64,000 nt of DNA, taken from NCBI RefSeq assembly GCF_907164575.1, contig NZ_CAJQYY010000012.1:62001-126000 (forward strand), read 5' to 3'. Made by a program: the position numbers and the translations under genes. Under the pieces are notes generated by a model. It did no database searches. It saw only the letters and a list, made by a program, of their open reading frames with translations, and had not been told where the DNA came from. Within the stretch, counting starts at the first letter, position 1, and every line of letters starts with the position of its first letter. Origin of the DNA: Paraburkholderia gardini. Lineage in GTDB: Bacteria > Pseudomonadota > Gammaproteobacteria > Burkholderiales > Burkholderiaceae. Positions 37,340 to 47,564 of this stretch are shown here, piece by piece.

Positions 37340-40057
37340 TTACGCTGCGAGCAGCGAGCGCAGAACGAACGGCAGAATGCCGCCGTGCTTGTAGTAGTCG
37401 ACTTCGATCGGCGTGTCGATACGCAGCAGAACCTGCACGCGCTTCTCTTTGCCGTCCTTGCCGCGAATCACGAGCGTTACTTCCTGCTGCGGCTTGAAGT
37501 CGCTGCCGAGGCCTTCGATGTCGTACGTTTCCTCGCCGGTGATGCCAAGCGACTGGACGCTGTCCGAGCCCTTGAACTGCAGCGGCAGCACGCCCATGCC
37601 GACCAGGTTCGAACGGTGGATCCGCTCGAAGCTGCGCGCGACCACGACCTTGACGCCCAGCAGTTGCGTACCCTTCGCTGCCCAGTCACGCGACGAGCCC
37701 GTGCCGTACTCTTCGCCCGCGAAGATGACGGTCGGCGTGTCCGCTGCGATGTACTTCATCGCGGCGTCGTAGATGGACATCTGTTCGCCGGACGGCTGGT
37801 GGATCGCCAGGCCGCCTTCCACACGCGTACCGTCTGCCTTCACCGGGATCATCAGGTTCTTGATCCGGACGTTCGCGAACGTGCCGCGCATCATCACGTC
37901 GTGGTTGCCGCGGCGCGAGCCGTAGCTGTTGAAGTCGGCCTTCTGCACGCCGTTTGCCTTCAGCCACTTGCCTGCCGGCGAGTCTTCCTTGATCGAACCA
38001 GCCGGGCTGATGTGGTCGGTCGTGACCGAGTCACCGAAGATGCCCAGTGCGCGCGCGCCCTTGACCGCGGCGATGCTCGCAGCCGGCGTCATCGAGAAGT
38101 CCTTGCCGAAGAACGGCGGCTCAGCGATGTACGTTGACTTCGGCCAGTCGTAGACCTGACCTTCCTCGCCTTCGATCTTGCTCCACAGGTCGCCCTTCTT
38201 CGTCAGATGGGCGTAGTTCGCGCGGAATGCGTCGGCGTCCAGTGCGAACTTGAGCAGTGCATTGACTTCGTCGCTGGTCGGCCAGATGTCGCCCAGGTAG
38301 ATGTCCTTGCCGCCCTTGCCCTTGCCGACCGGTTCCGTCATCAGGTCGTGCGTGATGTTGCCGGCGATCGCGTAAGCGACGACGAGCGGCGGCGAAGCCA
38401 GGAAGTTCGCGCGGATGTTCGGGTGAATACGCGCTTCGAAGTTACGGTTGCCCGACAGCACGGCTGCCGCGACGATGTCGTTCTTCGTGATCGCTTCGTT
38501 CAGTTCCGGCGTGAGGTCGCCGGCGTTACCGATACAGGTCGTGCAGCCGTAAGCAGCGAGCGTGAAGCCGAGCTTGTCGAGGTACGGCAGCAGGCCCGTC
38601 TTCGTCAGGTATTCGGTGACGATACGCGATCCCGGTGCGAGCGATGTCTTGATGTGCGGTGCCACCGTCAGACCGGCTTCGACGGCCTTCTTCGCCAGCA
38701 GGCCGGCGGCCAGCAGCACGCTCGGGTTCGACGTGTTCGTGCACGACGTGATCGCGGCGATCAGGATGTCGCCGTTCTTCACGTTCACGCCGTTCGACGT
38801 GACGTATTGCGCGTCGAGGTCAGCGGCCTTCTTCGCAAAGCCGTTTTCGCCGACCGGCTTCGAGAACAGTTCCGTGAAGTTCGATTTCACGTTGCCGATT
38901 TCGATACGGTCCTGCGGACGCTTCGGACCCGCCAGCGACGGTGCAACCGTGCCGAGGTCGAGCGTGACGACCTTCGTGTAGTCGATCTGGCCAGCCTTCG
39001 GAATACCAAACAGGCCTTGCGCCTTGAAGTAGTTCTCGAACGCGGAGATTTCGGCGTCGGTGCGGCCCGTGCCCTTGAAGTAGTCGATCGTCTTTTCGTC
39101 GACCGGGAAGAAGCCCATCGTCGCGCCGTATTCCGGTGCCATGTTGCCGATGGTCGCGCGGTCCGGCAGCGACAGCGACTTCGTGCCTTCGCCGAAGAAT
39201 TCGACGAACTTGCCGACGACCTTCTCCTTGCGCAGCAGTTCGGTGACGGTCAGCACCAGGTCGGTGGCCGTCACGCCTTCGCGCAGCTTGCCCTTCAGCT
39301 CGACGCCGACCACGTCCGGCGTGAGGAAGTACACTGGCTGGCCGAGCATGCCGGCTTCCGCTTCGATGCCGCCCACGCCCCAGCCCACCACGCCGATGCC
39401 GTTGATCATCGTGGTGTGGCTGTCGGTGCCGACGAGCGAATCCGGGTAGTACACGGTGTCGTTGCCGTCAGTCTTCTTGTGCACGCCGCGTGCGAGGTAT
39501 TCGAGGTTCACCTGGTGAACGATACCGACGCCTGGCGGCACGACCTTGAACGTATCGAATGCCTGCATGCCCCACTTCATGAACTGGTAGCGCTCATTGT
39601 TGCGCTGGAATTCCAGTTTCATGTTCAGGTCAAGCGCGTTCTTTTCGCGGAAGTGATCGATCTGCACCGAGTGATCGACAACCAGATCGACCGGGACCAG
39701 CGGTTCGATCGACTTTGGGTCCTTGCCGACGCGTTTTGCGACGCCGCGCATGGCAGCGATGTCGGCAAGCAGCGGCACGCCGGTAAAGTCCTGCAGCACC
39801 ACGCGGGACACGACGAACGGAATTTCGTCGACGCGCGCTGCGTTCGGCTTCCAGTTGATCAGTTGCTGGATGTGTTCTTCGGCGATCTTCTTGCCGTCGT
39901 AGTTACGCAGCACGGATTCCAGCACGATGCGGATCGAGACCGGCAGACGGTCGATCTTGACGTTGAGTGCCTTACCAAGTTGCGGCAGCGAATAGAACCT
40001 GGCTTTGCCGGAACCGCTGTCGAATTCCTTGAGCGTTTTGTGGAGATTGTGGGCCAT
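37340..40057 (-). CDS. acnA: Aconitate hydratase
   Basis: A 905-residue cytoplasmic aconitase that interconverts citrate and isocitrate. In propionate metabolism such enzymes can also rehydrate 2-methyl-cis-aconitate. The [4Fe-4S] ligands lie in [20 protein letters not shown] and [13 protein letters not shown]. Other AcnA marks are [40 protein letters not shown] and [14 protein letters not shown]. Length and order of domains fit AcnA, not AcnB. It is the last gene of the arm prpC-(hypothetical)-prpD-acnA, with only 50 bp after prpD, so it probably serves both the TCA and 2-methylcitrate cycles. AcnD is an alternative name to consider, but no prpF is nearby. Confidence 0.95.
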   Translation of the reverse strand: MAHNLHKTLKEFDSGSGKARFYSLPQLGKALNVKIDRLPVSIRIVLESVLRNYDGKKIAEEHIQQLINWKPNAARVDEIPFVVSRVVLQDFTGVPLLADIAAMRGVAKRVGKDPKSIEPLVPVDLVVDHSVQIDHFREKNALDLNMKLEFQRNNERYQFMKWGMQAFDTFKVVPPGVGIVHQVNLEYLARGVHKKTDGNDTVYYPDSLVGTDSHTTMINGIGVVGWGVGGIEAEAGMLGQPVYFLTPDVVGVELKGKLREGVTATDLVLTVTELLRKEKVVGKFVEFFGEGTKSLSLPDRATIGNMAPEYGATMGFFPVDEKTIDYFKGTGRTDAEISAFENYFKAQGLFGIPKAGQIDYTKVVTLDLGTVAPSLAGPKRPQDRIEIGNVKSNFTELFSKPVGENGFAKKAADLDAQYVTSNGVNVKNGDILIAAITSCTNTSNPSVLLAAGLLAKKAVEAGLTVAPHIKTSLAPGSRIVTEYLTKTGLLPYLDKLGFTLAAYGCTTCIGNAGDLTPELNEAITKNDIVAAAVLSGNRNFEARIHPNIRANFLASPPLVVAYAIAGNITHDLMTEPVGKGKGGKDIYLGDIWPTSDEVNALLKFALDADAFRANYAHLTKKGDLWSKIEGEEGQVYDWPKSTYIAEPPFFGKDFSMTPAASIAAVKGARALGIFGDSVTTDHISPAGSIKEDSPAGKWLKANGVQKADFNSYGSRRGNHDVMMRGTFANVRIKNLMIPVKADGTRVEGGLAIHQPSGEQMSIYDAAMKYIAADTPTVIFAGEEYGTGSSRDWAAKGTQLLGVKVVVARSFERIHRSNLVGMGVLPLQFKGSDSVQSLGITGEETYDIEGLGSDFKPQQEVTLVIRGKDGKEKRVQVLLRIDTPIEVDYYKHGGILPFVLRSLLAA

Positions 40058-40107
40058 GATTTTTTCCTGGGGTTTTCGAGGAAATGACGTTGCTACGTTT
40101 CTACTAA

Positions 40108-41559
40108 CTAGATCACATACAGATCGACGTATTCATTGACCGGCGTGGCTTCGAGCCTTGCCTGATCCAGCGACACGTCGAGAATCGCCTGTTGCTGCTT
40201 CGCCGGGAAACGTCGGGCGAGGTTGGTTTTAAACTTCTCGACCAGCAGCGGAATGCCGTCGGTGCGGCGACGCTTGTGGCCGATCGGATATTCGACGACG
40301 ACCTCGTCGAACTTCGAACCGTCACTGAATTCGACCGTGAGCGCGTTCGCGATCGAGCGCTTTTCCGGGTTGTGATAATCCTGCGTGAACTGCGTGTCCT
40401 CGACGCATTCCATCTTGTCGCGCAGCGCATCGATACACGCGTCCTGGGCGATCGAATCTTCGTAATCGGCTGCCGTCAGGCGACCGTGAATCAGCGGCAC
40501 GGCGATCATGTACTGGATGCAGTGATCGCGGTCGGCCGGATTGTTCAGCGGACCCTTTTTATCGATGATGCGAATCGCCGCCTCGTGCGTGCGGATCGTG
40601 ATCTTGCTGATGTCCTCGACTTTTTTGCCGGCTGCACGCAGCTTTTCATGCAGGGTCATCGCCGCTTCCACCGCGGTCTGCGAGTGGAATTCGGCCGGGA
40701 ACGAGATCTTGAACAGCACGTTCTCCATCACGTACGAGCCGTACGGACGCTGGAACTGGAACGCGTTGCCCTTGAAGAGCACGTCGTAAAAGCCCCACGT
40801 TTTAGCGCTCAGCACGGACGGATAGCCCATTTCGCCGGTCTTCGCGATCAGCGCGAGACGCACGGCGCGCGAGGTCGCGTCGCCCGCGGCCCACGACTTG
40901 CGCGAGCCCGTGTTCGGCGCGTGACGGTAGGTGCGCAGCGAATGACCGTCGACGAACGCGAGCGACACCGCGTTGATGAGCTCATCGCGCGTGAGGCCGA
41001 TCAGCTGGCCGACCACGGCGGTCGAGGCGAGCTTCACGAGCAGCACGTGATCGAGCCCGACCTTGTTGAACGAGTTTTCGAGCGCGATGCAGCCCTGGAT
41101 TTCGTGCGCCTTGATCATGCCGACCAGGACGTCTTTCATCGTCAGCGGTTTTTTGCCCGCGGCGATGGCGTTACGCGAGAGCCAGTCGGCGGTGGCGAGA
41201 ATGCCGCCGAGGTTGTCCGACGGATGGCCCCATTCAGCGGCGAGCCACGTGTCGTTGAAGTCGAGCCAGCGGATCATCGCGCCGATGTTGAAGGCGGCCT
41301 GCACCGGATCGAGCTGGAACGAGGTGCCCGGCACCTTCGCGCCGTTCGGCACGATCGTGCCGGGCACGATCGGTCCCATCAGTTTCGTGCAGGCGGGGTA
41401 CGTGAGTGCCTCGAGTCCGCAGCCGAGCGTGTCGATCAGGCAGTTACGCGCTGTTTCGAGCGCGAGCGTGCTGTCGATCGTGTAGTTGAGCACGTAATCG
41501 ACGATATCGACGAGAACTTGATCCGGTTCGGGCCGGACGTTGGAGATCGGTGCGGACAT
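40108..41559 (-). CDS. prpD: 2-methylcitrate dehydratase
   Basis: A 483-residue enzyme of the MmgE/PrpD family. It dehydrates 2-methylcitrate to 2-methyl-cis-aconitate in the propionate (2-methylcitrate) cycle. Family marks are [21 protein letters not shown] [38 protein letters not shown] and [20 protein letters not shown]. The length is that of PrpD. It follows the small secreted protein by 22 bp and precedes acnA by 50 bp. Catalysis needs no iron-sulphur cluster, and none is seen. Confidence 0.95.
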   Translation of the reverse strand: MSAPISNVRPEPDQVLVDIVDYVLNYTIDSTLALETARNCLIDTLGCGLEALTYPACTKLMGPIVPGTIVPNGAKVPGTSFQLDPVQAAFNIGAMIRWLDFNDTWLAAEWGHPSDNLGGILATADWLSRNAIAAGKKPLTMKDVLVGMIKAHEIQGCIALENSFNKVGLDHVLLVKLASTAVVGQLIGLTRDELINAVSLAFVDGHSLRTYRHAPNTGSRKSWAAGDATSRAVRLALIAKTGEMGYPSVLSAKTWGFYDVLFKGNAFQFQRPYGSYVMENVLFKISFPAEFHSQTAVEAAMTLHEKLRAAGKKVEDISKITIRTHEAAIRIIDKKGPLNNPADRDHCIQYMIAVPLIHGRLTAADYEDSIAQDACIDALRDKMECVEDTQFTQDYHNPEKRSIANALTVEFSDGSKFDEVVVEYPIGHKRRRTDGIPLLVEKFKTNLARRFPAKQQQAILDVSLDQARLEATPVNEYVDLYVI

Positions 41560-41581
41560 CGAGGCTTCCTGGTGAAGATAA

Positions 41582-42079
41582 TTACTTGCTGGTCTTGTTC
41601 AGCTCGTTCGACTGCGTCGGAGCCGGCGCGCCTTGCAGCATCGCAGCGGTTTTGCATTCGTCGGCGAGACGCGAGCTGTCCTTGTCCGAGAACAGCATGG
41701 CCTTGGTCGGGATCACGACCAGATCCATGCCGGTAGCGGCGTCGTGAAAACGGTCGGCGCCAGTCGTCGTGACTTCACGCGGCAGGTTGTAGTTCTTCGA
41801 GCCCCAGTGAACCGTGACGATCTGGTCGCGCTTCATGTCGCCCTTCATGTCGAACGACAGACCATCGCTGCACGACCATTTTTCCGAACCATCCGGTACC
41901 GGATCGACCTTCGCTACTGCGGCGGCCTTCGGCTTGCGTTTGATCAGGCGTTTCGGTTGCGGCGCCTTCGGTTTGGCCTTCGTGGTAGCCGTCGCGGTCT
42001 GCGCGAAAGCGGCGGGGGTGGCGACCAGCAACGTCGTGGAGAGCGCGCCAGCGATGGCGGCGATCAGCAGTTTTTTCAT
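41582..42079 (-). CDS. Hypothetical secreted protein, possibly MliC-like
   Basis: A 165-residue protein with a clean signal peptide ([18 protein letters not shown]). A basic Lys/Pro/Ala linker follows. The compact C-terminal domain has two Cys placed like those of C-type lysozyme inhibitors (WSCSDGLSF and RLADECKTA) and the stretch [20 protein letters not shown]. The resemblance to MliC is weak and from memory. It sits inside the prpC-prpD-acnA series, which is odd for an exported protein. Short gaps suggest cotranscription. Confidence 0.75.
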   Translation of the reverse strand: MKKLLIAAIAGALSTTLLVATPAAFAQTATATTKAKPKAPQPKRLIKRKPKAAAVAKVDPVPDGSEKWSCSDGLSFDMKGDMKRDQIVTVHWGSKNYNLPREVTTTGADRFHDAATGMDLVVIPTKAMLFSDKDSSRLADECKTAAMLQGAPAPTQSNELNKTSK

Positions 42080-42180
42080 CGGAGAAACCTTTCTATCTAA
42101 TATCAGTTAAACGGTGGACGGTGCGAACCACGCAACCGCCAGGTTTGAACTGCACGCGCTTCAGGAGCGCACAGCGGACG

Positions 42181-43365
42181 CTATTTTCGCTTATTTAGCG
42201 GCACGAACGGCAAATTGTCCGGACCGGTGTAATTCGCACTGGGTCGGATGATCTTGTTGTCGATGCGCTGCTCGATGATGTGCGCGCTCCAGCCCGCGGT
42301 TCGCGCGATCACGAAAAGCGGCGTGAACATCGCCGTCGGCACGCCCATCATGTGATACGACACCGCGCTGAACCAGTCGAGATTCGGGAACATCTTCTTC
42401 GCATCGGCCATCACCGTTTCGAGCCGCTCGGCGATGCTGAAGAGCTTCAGGTTCCCGGCTTCCTTCGACAACTTCTTCGCGACGTCCTTGATCACCTTGT
42501 TGCGCGGGTCCGAGATCGTGTACACCGGATGGCCGAAACCGATCACCACTTCCTTGTTCTCCACGCGCCGGCGGATATCCGCTTCGGCTTCATCGGGCGT
42601 CTGGTAGCGCGACTGGATCTCGAACGCGACTTCATTCGCGCCGCCGTGCTTCGGGCCGCGCAGCGCGCCGATCGCACCGGTGATCGCCGAATAAAGGTCC
42701 GAGCCCGTGCCCGCGATCACGCGGCCGGTAAAGGTCGATGCGTTGAATTCGTGCTCGGCGTACAGATTCAGCGACGTGTGCATCGCCTCGACCCACGACT
42801 TCGACGGCGCGACGCCGTGCAGCAGATGCAGGAAGTGGCCGCCGATCGAATCGTCGTCGGTTTCGACCTCGATACGCTTGCCGTTGTGCGAATAGTGATA
42901 CCAGTAGAGCAGCATCGAACCGAGCGACGCCATCAGCCGGTCGGCGATATCGCGCGCGCCTGGCAGATTGTGGTCGTCTTTCTCGGGCAGCACGGTGCCG
43001 AGCATCGAGACGCCGGTGCGCATCACGTCCATCGGATGGGCCGACGCGGGAATCCATTCGAGCGCGGCCTTCAGGTTCGCGGGCAGGCCGCGCAATGCCT
43101 TGAGTTTCGTCTTGTAGGCCGCCAGTTCAGCCTGCGTGGGCAGCTTTTCGTGCACGAGCAGGTACGCGATTTCCTCGAACTCGCACGTGGTGGCGATGTC
43201 GAGGATGTCGTAGCCGCGGTAGTGCAGGTCGTTGCCGGTCTTGCCGACCGTGCACAACGCCGTGTTGCCCGCCGTCACGCCCGACAGGGCGACGGATTTC
43301 TTCGGTTTGAATGCGCCGCTTCCGACCGGTGCCGCGGCTTGTGTCGTCTCGCTCATCTCCAGCAA
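42181..43365 (-). CDS. prpC: 2-methylcitrate synthase
   Basis: A 394-residue enzyme of the citrate synthase family that joins propionyl-CoA and oxaloacetate to 2-methylcitrate. Catalytic marks are [13 protein letters not shown] (His), [14 protein letters not shown] (His) and [20 protein letters not shown] (Asp). It is shorter than the GltA in this window and has the PrpC-type N-terminus ([20 protein letters not shown]). An internal ATG at 43356 (MSETTQ) is an equally likely start. prpB and the usual prpR regulator are not in the window. Confidence 0.93.
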   Translation of the reverse strand: MLEMSETTQAAAPVGSGAFKPKKSVALSGVTAGNTALCTVGKTGNDLHYRGYDILDIATTCEFEEIAYLLVHEKLPTQAELAAYKTKLKALRGLPANLKAALEWIPASAHPMDVMRTGVSMLGTVLPEKDDHNLPGARDIADRLMASLGSMLLYWYHYSHNGKRIEVETDDDSIGGHFLHLLHGVAPSKSWVEAMHTSLNLYAEHEFNASTFTGRVIAGTGSDLYSAITGAIGALRGPKHGGANEVAFEIQSRYQTPDEAEADIRRRVENKEVVIGFGHPVYTISDPRNKVIKDVAKKLSKEAGNLKLFSIAERLETVMADAKKMFPNLDWFSAVSYHMMGVPTAMFTPLFVIARTAGWSAHIIEQRIDNKIIRPSANYTGPDNLPFVPLNKRK

Positions 43366-43480
43366 TCTCCTGTATATCCGCTCATTTTCGTGGCGGCGGT
43401 ATGTCGATTACCTGCGGCCTGACAGTCGCGGCTTTCCAGCGAAAAGTCGCGCTTCTGGATGAATGCATTGCGTCGATCGG

Positions 43481-44497
43481 TCACGAGACGGCGCTCCCGG
43501 TTGCAACCTGGGTTGCGAACAGCGGCGCGGCTTCGTCGGGCACGGCGCGGCCGGTCGAACGCGCGCGGCGCAGCACCGACCAGTAGTAGCGATAGCTCGC
43601 GCGGTCGTGGAGCGTGTCGTGGTGACGCGTGGGGCCCCATTGCGCCGATTGCGCGGCAAGCAGGATCTCGGCAGCGGTGGTGATCTCCGCGTCGCGCGGT
43701 GCGAACGCCGCGACGATCGCTTCGATCTGCGCGGGGTGAATGCTCCACATGCGCGTGTAGCCGAATTCGTTGCGGGCGCGGCTCGCGTCGTTCGCGACGA
43801 CGCTCATGTCGCGCACTTCAGTGCTGACATTGTGCGACGGCACCTTGCCGTACGCATGGCAGGCCGCCGAAATCTCGAGCTTGGCGCGCCGTACGAGCGG
43901 ATGGTCGAACTGGCCTGGCGAGCGCATCGCGCTATCGGGAATCGCGCCGTCATGCGTCGAAACGAAATCCATCAGGCCGAAGCTGAGCGCCTCGACGCCC
44001 GGCAACGCGGCAAGATCGAACGCGCGCGCGAGCGCGCCGTGCGTCTCGACCAGCAACTGCACCGGAACCGGCTGCGCAATCGAGAGTTCGCGACGCGTGG
44101 CCTCGACGAACGCGCACATTTCGGCGGCATCGGGCACGTTGCGGATCTTCGGGAGGGTGATGTACGCCGGCGCGCGCTTCGCGGCGCGCAGGATCAGGCG
44201 CACGTCGTCGCGCCAGTGAGGATGCTGGAAATCGTGAATCCGCACGCCGACGCGGCCAAAGCGGTCATGCTCGCTGCCCAGCAGCGAAGCGACGAGTTCC
44301 GCGTGCTCCGCCTCGCGGCCGACCTGCGCGCCATCTTCGCAATCGAGCGTGACGTCGAATACGGGCCCGAGCGCCTGCTGCAAGGCAAGCGATTTCAGCA
44401 TCAGCTTTTCGCTGCCGGCGTAGTGATCGCAGGCAGGCAGAACAGCGGGTGGCGCTTCGCCTTCGAACAACACTTCGGCGGGGGAAAGGGCGCGCAT
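43481..44497 (-). CDS. HpcH/HpaI aldolase / citrate lyase beta-like (CoA ester lyase) family protein
   Basis: A 338-residue TIM-barrel lyase of the CitE-like family. Visible marks are DVTLDCEDGAQVGREAEHAE (metal-binding acidic residues), RVGVRIHD and VQLLVETHGALARA (active-site Glu). The start is the ATG at 44497; the longer frame at 44578 adds an unlike basic stretch. CitE-like proteins act on CoA esters such as citramalyl-CoA, malyl-CoA or beta-methylmalyl-CoA. Its place between mdh and prpC hints at a link between propionyl-CoA or C4 acid metabolism and the TCA cycle. The exact substrate is not determinable here. Confidence 0.85.
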   Translation of the reverse strand: MRALSPAEVLFEGEAPPAVLPACDHYAGSEKLMLKSLALQQALGPVFDVTLDCEDGAQVGREAEHAELVASLLGSEHDRFGRVGVRIHDFQHPHWRDDVRLILRAAKRAPAYITLPKIRNVPDAAEMCAFVEATRRELSIAQPVPVQLLVETHGALARAFDLAALPGVEALSFGLMDFVSTHDGAIPDSAMRSPGQFDHPLVRRAKLEISAACHAYGKVPSHNVSTEVRDMSVVANDASRARNEFGYTRMWSIHPAQIEAIVAAFAPRDAEITTAAEILLAAQSAQWGPTRHHDTLHDRASYRYYWSVLRRARSTGRAVPDEAAPLFATQVATGSAVS

Positions 44498-44658
44498 CGT
44501 CGACGTCAGGGGCGTGGGTGTCTGTTGATCAAACCGATTCGGGCGCGCTCTGCGGGGCGGCAGGCTGGCAAAACGCATCCGGATCAGGTGAGGAAAACGT
44601 GGGCGATGCTTCGTTCAGGTTGCGTTCGAACGAGGCGCCATGCACGCATCCGCACGTG

Positions 44659-44698
44659 AAAAAACCGGAACCCGCCGCGCTGCAACGGAGCTCCGGTT
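44659..44698 (-). terminator. Probable terminator after mdh
   Basis: On the minus strand AACCGGA (44698-44692) pairs with TCCGGTT (44669-44663) across a GC-rich loop and is followed by six T (44664-44659). It lies 15 bp after the mdh stop. It would separate mdh from the citrate-lyase-like and prp genes, at least in part. Confidence 0.65.
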
Positions 44699-44713
44699 CA
44701 TTTGCATCAGCGA

Positions 44714-45697
44714 TTAGCCAAGCAGATGCTGCACGCCGTCGCGCTCTTCGAGCAGCTCGTTCAGCGTGCCGTCCATCTTTTCACGCGAGAAAGCGTCGAT
44801 CGCGAGGCCTTCGACACGCTTGTACTCGCCGTTTTCGCACGTTACAGGCACACCGTAGATGATGTCTTCCGGAATGCCATACGAACCGTCCGACGGAATG
44901 CCCATCGTGACCCACTTGCCGTTCGTGCCGAGCACCCAGTCATGCACATGATCGATCGCTGCGTTCGCCGCCGATGCTGCCGACGACAGGCCGCGCGCTT
45001 CGATGATCGCCGCGCCGCGCTTGCCGACGGTCGGGATGAACGTGTTGCGGTTCCACTCGTCGTCGTTGATCAGCTTCGTCAGGTCCTGACCTTCAGCCGT
45101 TGCAACGCGGAAATCCGGGTACATCGTCGGCGAATGGTTGCCCCACACGGCGAGCTTTTCGATCGAGGCGACCGGCTTGCCCGACTTCGCGGCCAGCTGC
45201 GACAGCGCGCGGTTGTGGTCGAGACGCAGCATGGCGGTGAAGTTCTTCTTCGGCAGATCCGGCGCCGACTTCATCGCGATATAGGCGTTCGTGTTGGCCG
45301 GGTTGCCGACCACGAGCACCTTCACGTCGCGGCTTGCGACTTCGTTCAGCGCCTTGCCCTGAACGGTGAAGATTTCGGCGTTCGCCGACAGCAGGTCCTT
45401 GCGTTCCATGCCTTTCGAACGCGGACGCGCGCCAACCAGCAGGGCGACGTCGGCATCCTTGAATGCGACCTTCGGATCGTCAGTGATCACGACGCCCGAC
45501 AGCAGCGGGAATGCGCAATCATCCAGTTCCATCACGACGCCTTTAACGGCGGCTTGCGCCTGCGGCAGATCCAGCAACTGCAGGACGACCGGCTGGTCCT
45601 TGCCGAGCAGGTCGCCATTGGCGATGCGGAACAGCAGGGAGTAAGCGATTTGACCTGCGGCGCCGGTGACGGCAACGCGCTTTGCGGGCTTAGCCAT
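44714..45697 (-). CDS. mdh: Malate dehydrogenase
   Basis: A 327-residue NAD-dependent malate dehydrogenase that converts malate to oxaloacetate in the TCA cycle. The Rossmann start is [20 protein letters not shown]. The catalytic Asp/Arg/His residues appear in [14 protein letters not shown] and [15 protein letters not shown]. The length is standard for the cytosolic-type family found in Betaproteobacteria. It is the first gene of the minus-strand arm. A 504-bp region separates it from the divergent GntR gene. Confidence 0.97.
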
Positions 45698-46201
45698 TGA
45701 GAAATCTCCAGGACGATGCGTTAGACGCTAAGGGAAAACGCCATTCTATATGCGCGTTGCTCGAAGCGTCGGTTAAACACAGCGGAATTCGCAGCGCGCG
45801 GACAGCCTGTAATGAAGCTGGAAGGCGTGCTGCGGCGAGGCCGCCATGCCGGAAAACCTGTGCCTGTACGGCTGAGCGGGTAAAACAGGGAGCGGCGAGC
45901 GCTGCATCTGGCCACTGCATGACGCGGGCCCTGCAACAGCGTGTTCCGGAAGCGTCTGACGAAGCACTGACGGGCGAATCGAAACCTGAACTGCGGGAGG
46001 GTGCGGCGTGGTGCAGGGCGGCTTTCGCGGCGCGGCGATCATGCAGAAAATGCAATGCCTGACCACCCGCAAACCCTTGCTCGACAAGGAGTGTAGAAGT
46101 CAGGCAGCGCAAAGTCAACATTATCTTATGTCTTATATAAGACATAAGTGTAAAGGGGAAAACTCTGGACGGCGGACGGCCCTTTATGATGAAATGCGCG
46201 G
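45698..46201. other. 504-bp divergent regulatory region between mdh and gntR
   Basis: No gene is supported here; the short frames that cross it show no domain or good codon start. It separates the two divergent TCA arms and must carry the mdh promoter and the gntR promoter. The outstanding element is the perfect 24-bp palindrome at 46125-46148. The last 90 bp before gntR are clearly richer in A+T than the rest. Confidence 0.6.
46125..46148. promoter_or_regulatory. Perfect 24-bp palindrome, probable GntR operator
   Basis: The sequence from CTTATGTCTTAT (46125-46136) onward reads the same on both strands for 24 bp. The core TCTTATATAAGA is the kind of symmetric A/T-centred site bound by GntR-family dimers. 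It ends 53 bp before the gntR start and so could mediate autoregulation and also control the divergent mdh arm. The palindrome is seen; the binding protein is inferred from the neighbour. Confidence 0.75.
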
Positions 46202-47002
46202 ATGACTTCGAACCCGGCGAGCACCGCGAACCCGATCGGCCCGGCTGCCAGCGGCGAGGCAGTGCCCGCTGCCGTGCCTGCCATGTCGCCCACGTTCAGT
46301 CCGCTTTACCAGCAGATCAAGGGGCTCATTACGCAGAGCCTCGAGTCCGGCGAATGGAAGCCGGGCGAGATCATTCCGAGTGAAGTCGAACTGGCGTCGC
46401 GCTACAAGGTCAGTCAGGGCACCGTGCGCAAGGCGATCGACGAGCTCGCCGCCGACAACCTGCTGGTGCGCCGTCAGGGCAAGGGTACGTTTGTTGCAAC
46501 GCACAACGAAGACCGCGCCCAGTTTCGCTTCCTCAGATTACTGGCCGATGACGGCGTGGAACATCCGCACGTCAGCCGGCTGCTCGAATGCAGGCGGCTG
46601 CGCGCTTCGGCCGATATTGCCCGCCAGCTCGACCTGAAGCCGGCCGACCCGGTCGTGCTCATCAAGCGCCTGCTGCAGTTCGACGGCGAAACCACCGTAC
46701 TCGATGAAATCTGGCTGCCCGGCGTTGTGTTCCGCGGGCTGACGCTCGAGCGTCTCCAGGAGTACAAGGGGCCGCTCTACGCGATGTTCGAAACGGAGTT
46801 CGGCACGCGCATGATCCGCGCGACCGAAAAGATCCGCGCGGTAGCCGCGGAGCCGTCGGTGGCGGACCTGCTGCACGTACCGGCTGGCTTTCCGCTACTC
46901 TCCGTCGAACGCGTTTCATATACCTATGGCGATCGTCCCGTCGAAGTGCGGCGTGGATGGTATGTCACAACAGGGTATTACTATCAGAATGACTTGAGCT
47001 GA
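46202..47002 (+). CDS. GntR-family (HutC/UTRA) transcriptional regulator
   Basis: A 266-residue regulator. The winged helix is complete: PLYQQIKGLITQSLESGEWK, then PSEVELASRYKVSQGTVRKA and LLVRRQGKGTFVATHNEDRA. A UTRA effector-binding domain of the HutC type follows (VVLIKRLLQFDGETTVLDEI, ending VEVRRGWYVTTGYYYQNDLS). The first 30 residues are Pro/Ala-rich. It lies between the mdh/prp arm and the sdh/gltA arm and is oriented with the latter, so it is a good candidate for a local regulator of the TCA and methylcitrate genes. A carboxylic acid or CoA ester effector is a guess. Confidence 0.92.
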   Translation: MTSNPASTANPIGPAASGEAVPAAVPAMSPTFSPLYQQIKGLITQSLESGEWKPGEIIPSEVELASRYKVSQGTVRKAIDELAADNLLVRRQGKGTFVATHNEDRAQFRFLRLLADDGVEHPHVSRLLECRRLRASADIARQLDLKPADPVVLIKRLLQFDGETTVLDEIWLPGVVFRGLTLERLQEYKGPLYAMFETEFGTRMIRATEKIRAVAAEPSVADLLHVPAGFPLLSVERVSYTYGDRPVEVRRGWYVTTGYYYQNDLS

Positions 47003-47010
47003 ATGATGGC

Positions 47011-47029
47011 GCTGCGCCAGGCGCGCAGC
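47011..47029 (+). terminator. Weak hairpin after gntR
   Basis: GCTGCGC (47011-47017) and GCGCAGC (47023-47029) form a 7-bp stem with a 5-base loop just after the gntR stop. No T run follows, so termination would be weak or Rho-assisted. Confidence 0.35.
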
Positions 47030-47058
47030 CCGTATGAAGACGCCTTTATCGCGTGTGC

Positions 47059-47083
47059 CGTAACAGTGTTGAGCGTTGTTACG
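47059..47083. promoter_or_regulatory. Inverted repeat in the sdhC upstream region
   Basis: CGTAACA (47059-47065) and TGTTACG (47077-47083) are exact inverted repeats with an 11-base spacer. They lie about 65 bp before the sdhC start, in the likely promoter region, and could be a regulator site for the sdh-gltA operon. The site does not resemble the 24-bp palindrome upstream of gntR. Confidence 0.4.
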
Positions 47084-47147
47084 CTGCAGCGCGAAAAGAA
47101 AAGGCGCTAAAATCGCGGATTAGTGTGACTACAAGTAGGGGTCTAGC

Positions 47148-47561
47148 ATGGCTGAAGCCGTAAAAAAACCGAGACCGGAATTCCGGAATATCGGTATCGG
47201 GCAGATTTTGACGGCATACCGTCTCCCTCTGGCGGGGCGTGTGTCGATTCTCCATCGTTTGAGCGGTGGGCTGCTTTTTGTATTTCTTCCGTTCCTGCTG
47301 TACCTCTTCGATCAAAGTCTCACCTCAGAACTCAGCTTCGAAGTCTTCAAGGGTTTCCTCTCCAACATCATCGTCAAGCTCATCACGCTCGTTCTTGCGT
47401 GGGCCTTCCTGTTTCACTTCTGCGCCGGCATCCGTCACCTCGTGATGGACATGCATTACGCAGTGTCGAAGGAAGGTGGCAAGCAGACGTCGATCGTCGT
47501 GCTGGTCGTGTCGTCGCTGCTCACGATTGTGTTTGCGGCAAAACTGTTTGGAGCATTCTGA
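47148..47561 (+). CDS. sdhC: Succinate dehydrogenase cytochrome b556 subunit
   Basis: A 137-residue membrane anchor of complex II with three membrane helices. The family marks RPEFRNIGIGQILTAYRLPL-like start and AGRVSILHRLSGGLLFVFLP are present; the latter holds the Ser/Arg quinone-site region. The heme b ligand His is in FLFHFCAGIRHLVMDMHY. With SdhD it binds heme b and ubiquinone. It starts the operon sdhCDAB-sdhE and ends 3 bp before sdhD. Confidence 0.95.
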   Translation: MAEAVKKPRPEFRNIGIGQILTAYRLPLAGRVSILHRLSGGLLFVFLPFLLYLFDQSLTSELSFEVFKGFLSNIIVKLITLVLAWAFLFHFCAGIRHLVMDMHYAVSKEGGKQTSIVVLVVSSLLTIVFAAKLFGAF

Positions 47562-47564
47562 AAA

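Noticed and set aside
37340..40057. Naming the aconitase AcnD because it lies next to prpD
   Set aside because: AcnD is usually found with prpF, which is absent, and PrpD itself is present here. Length and motifs fit AcnA.
42181..43365. Naming this gene as a second gltA
   Set aside because: It is about 40 residues shorter than the GltA at 50800-52101, has the PrpC-type N-terminus and is joined to prpD.
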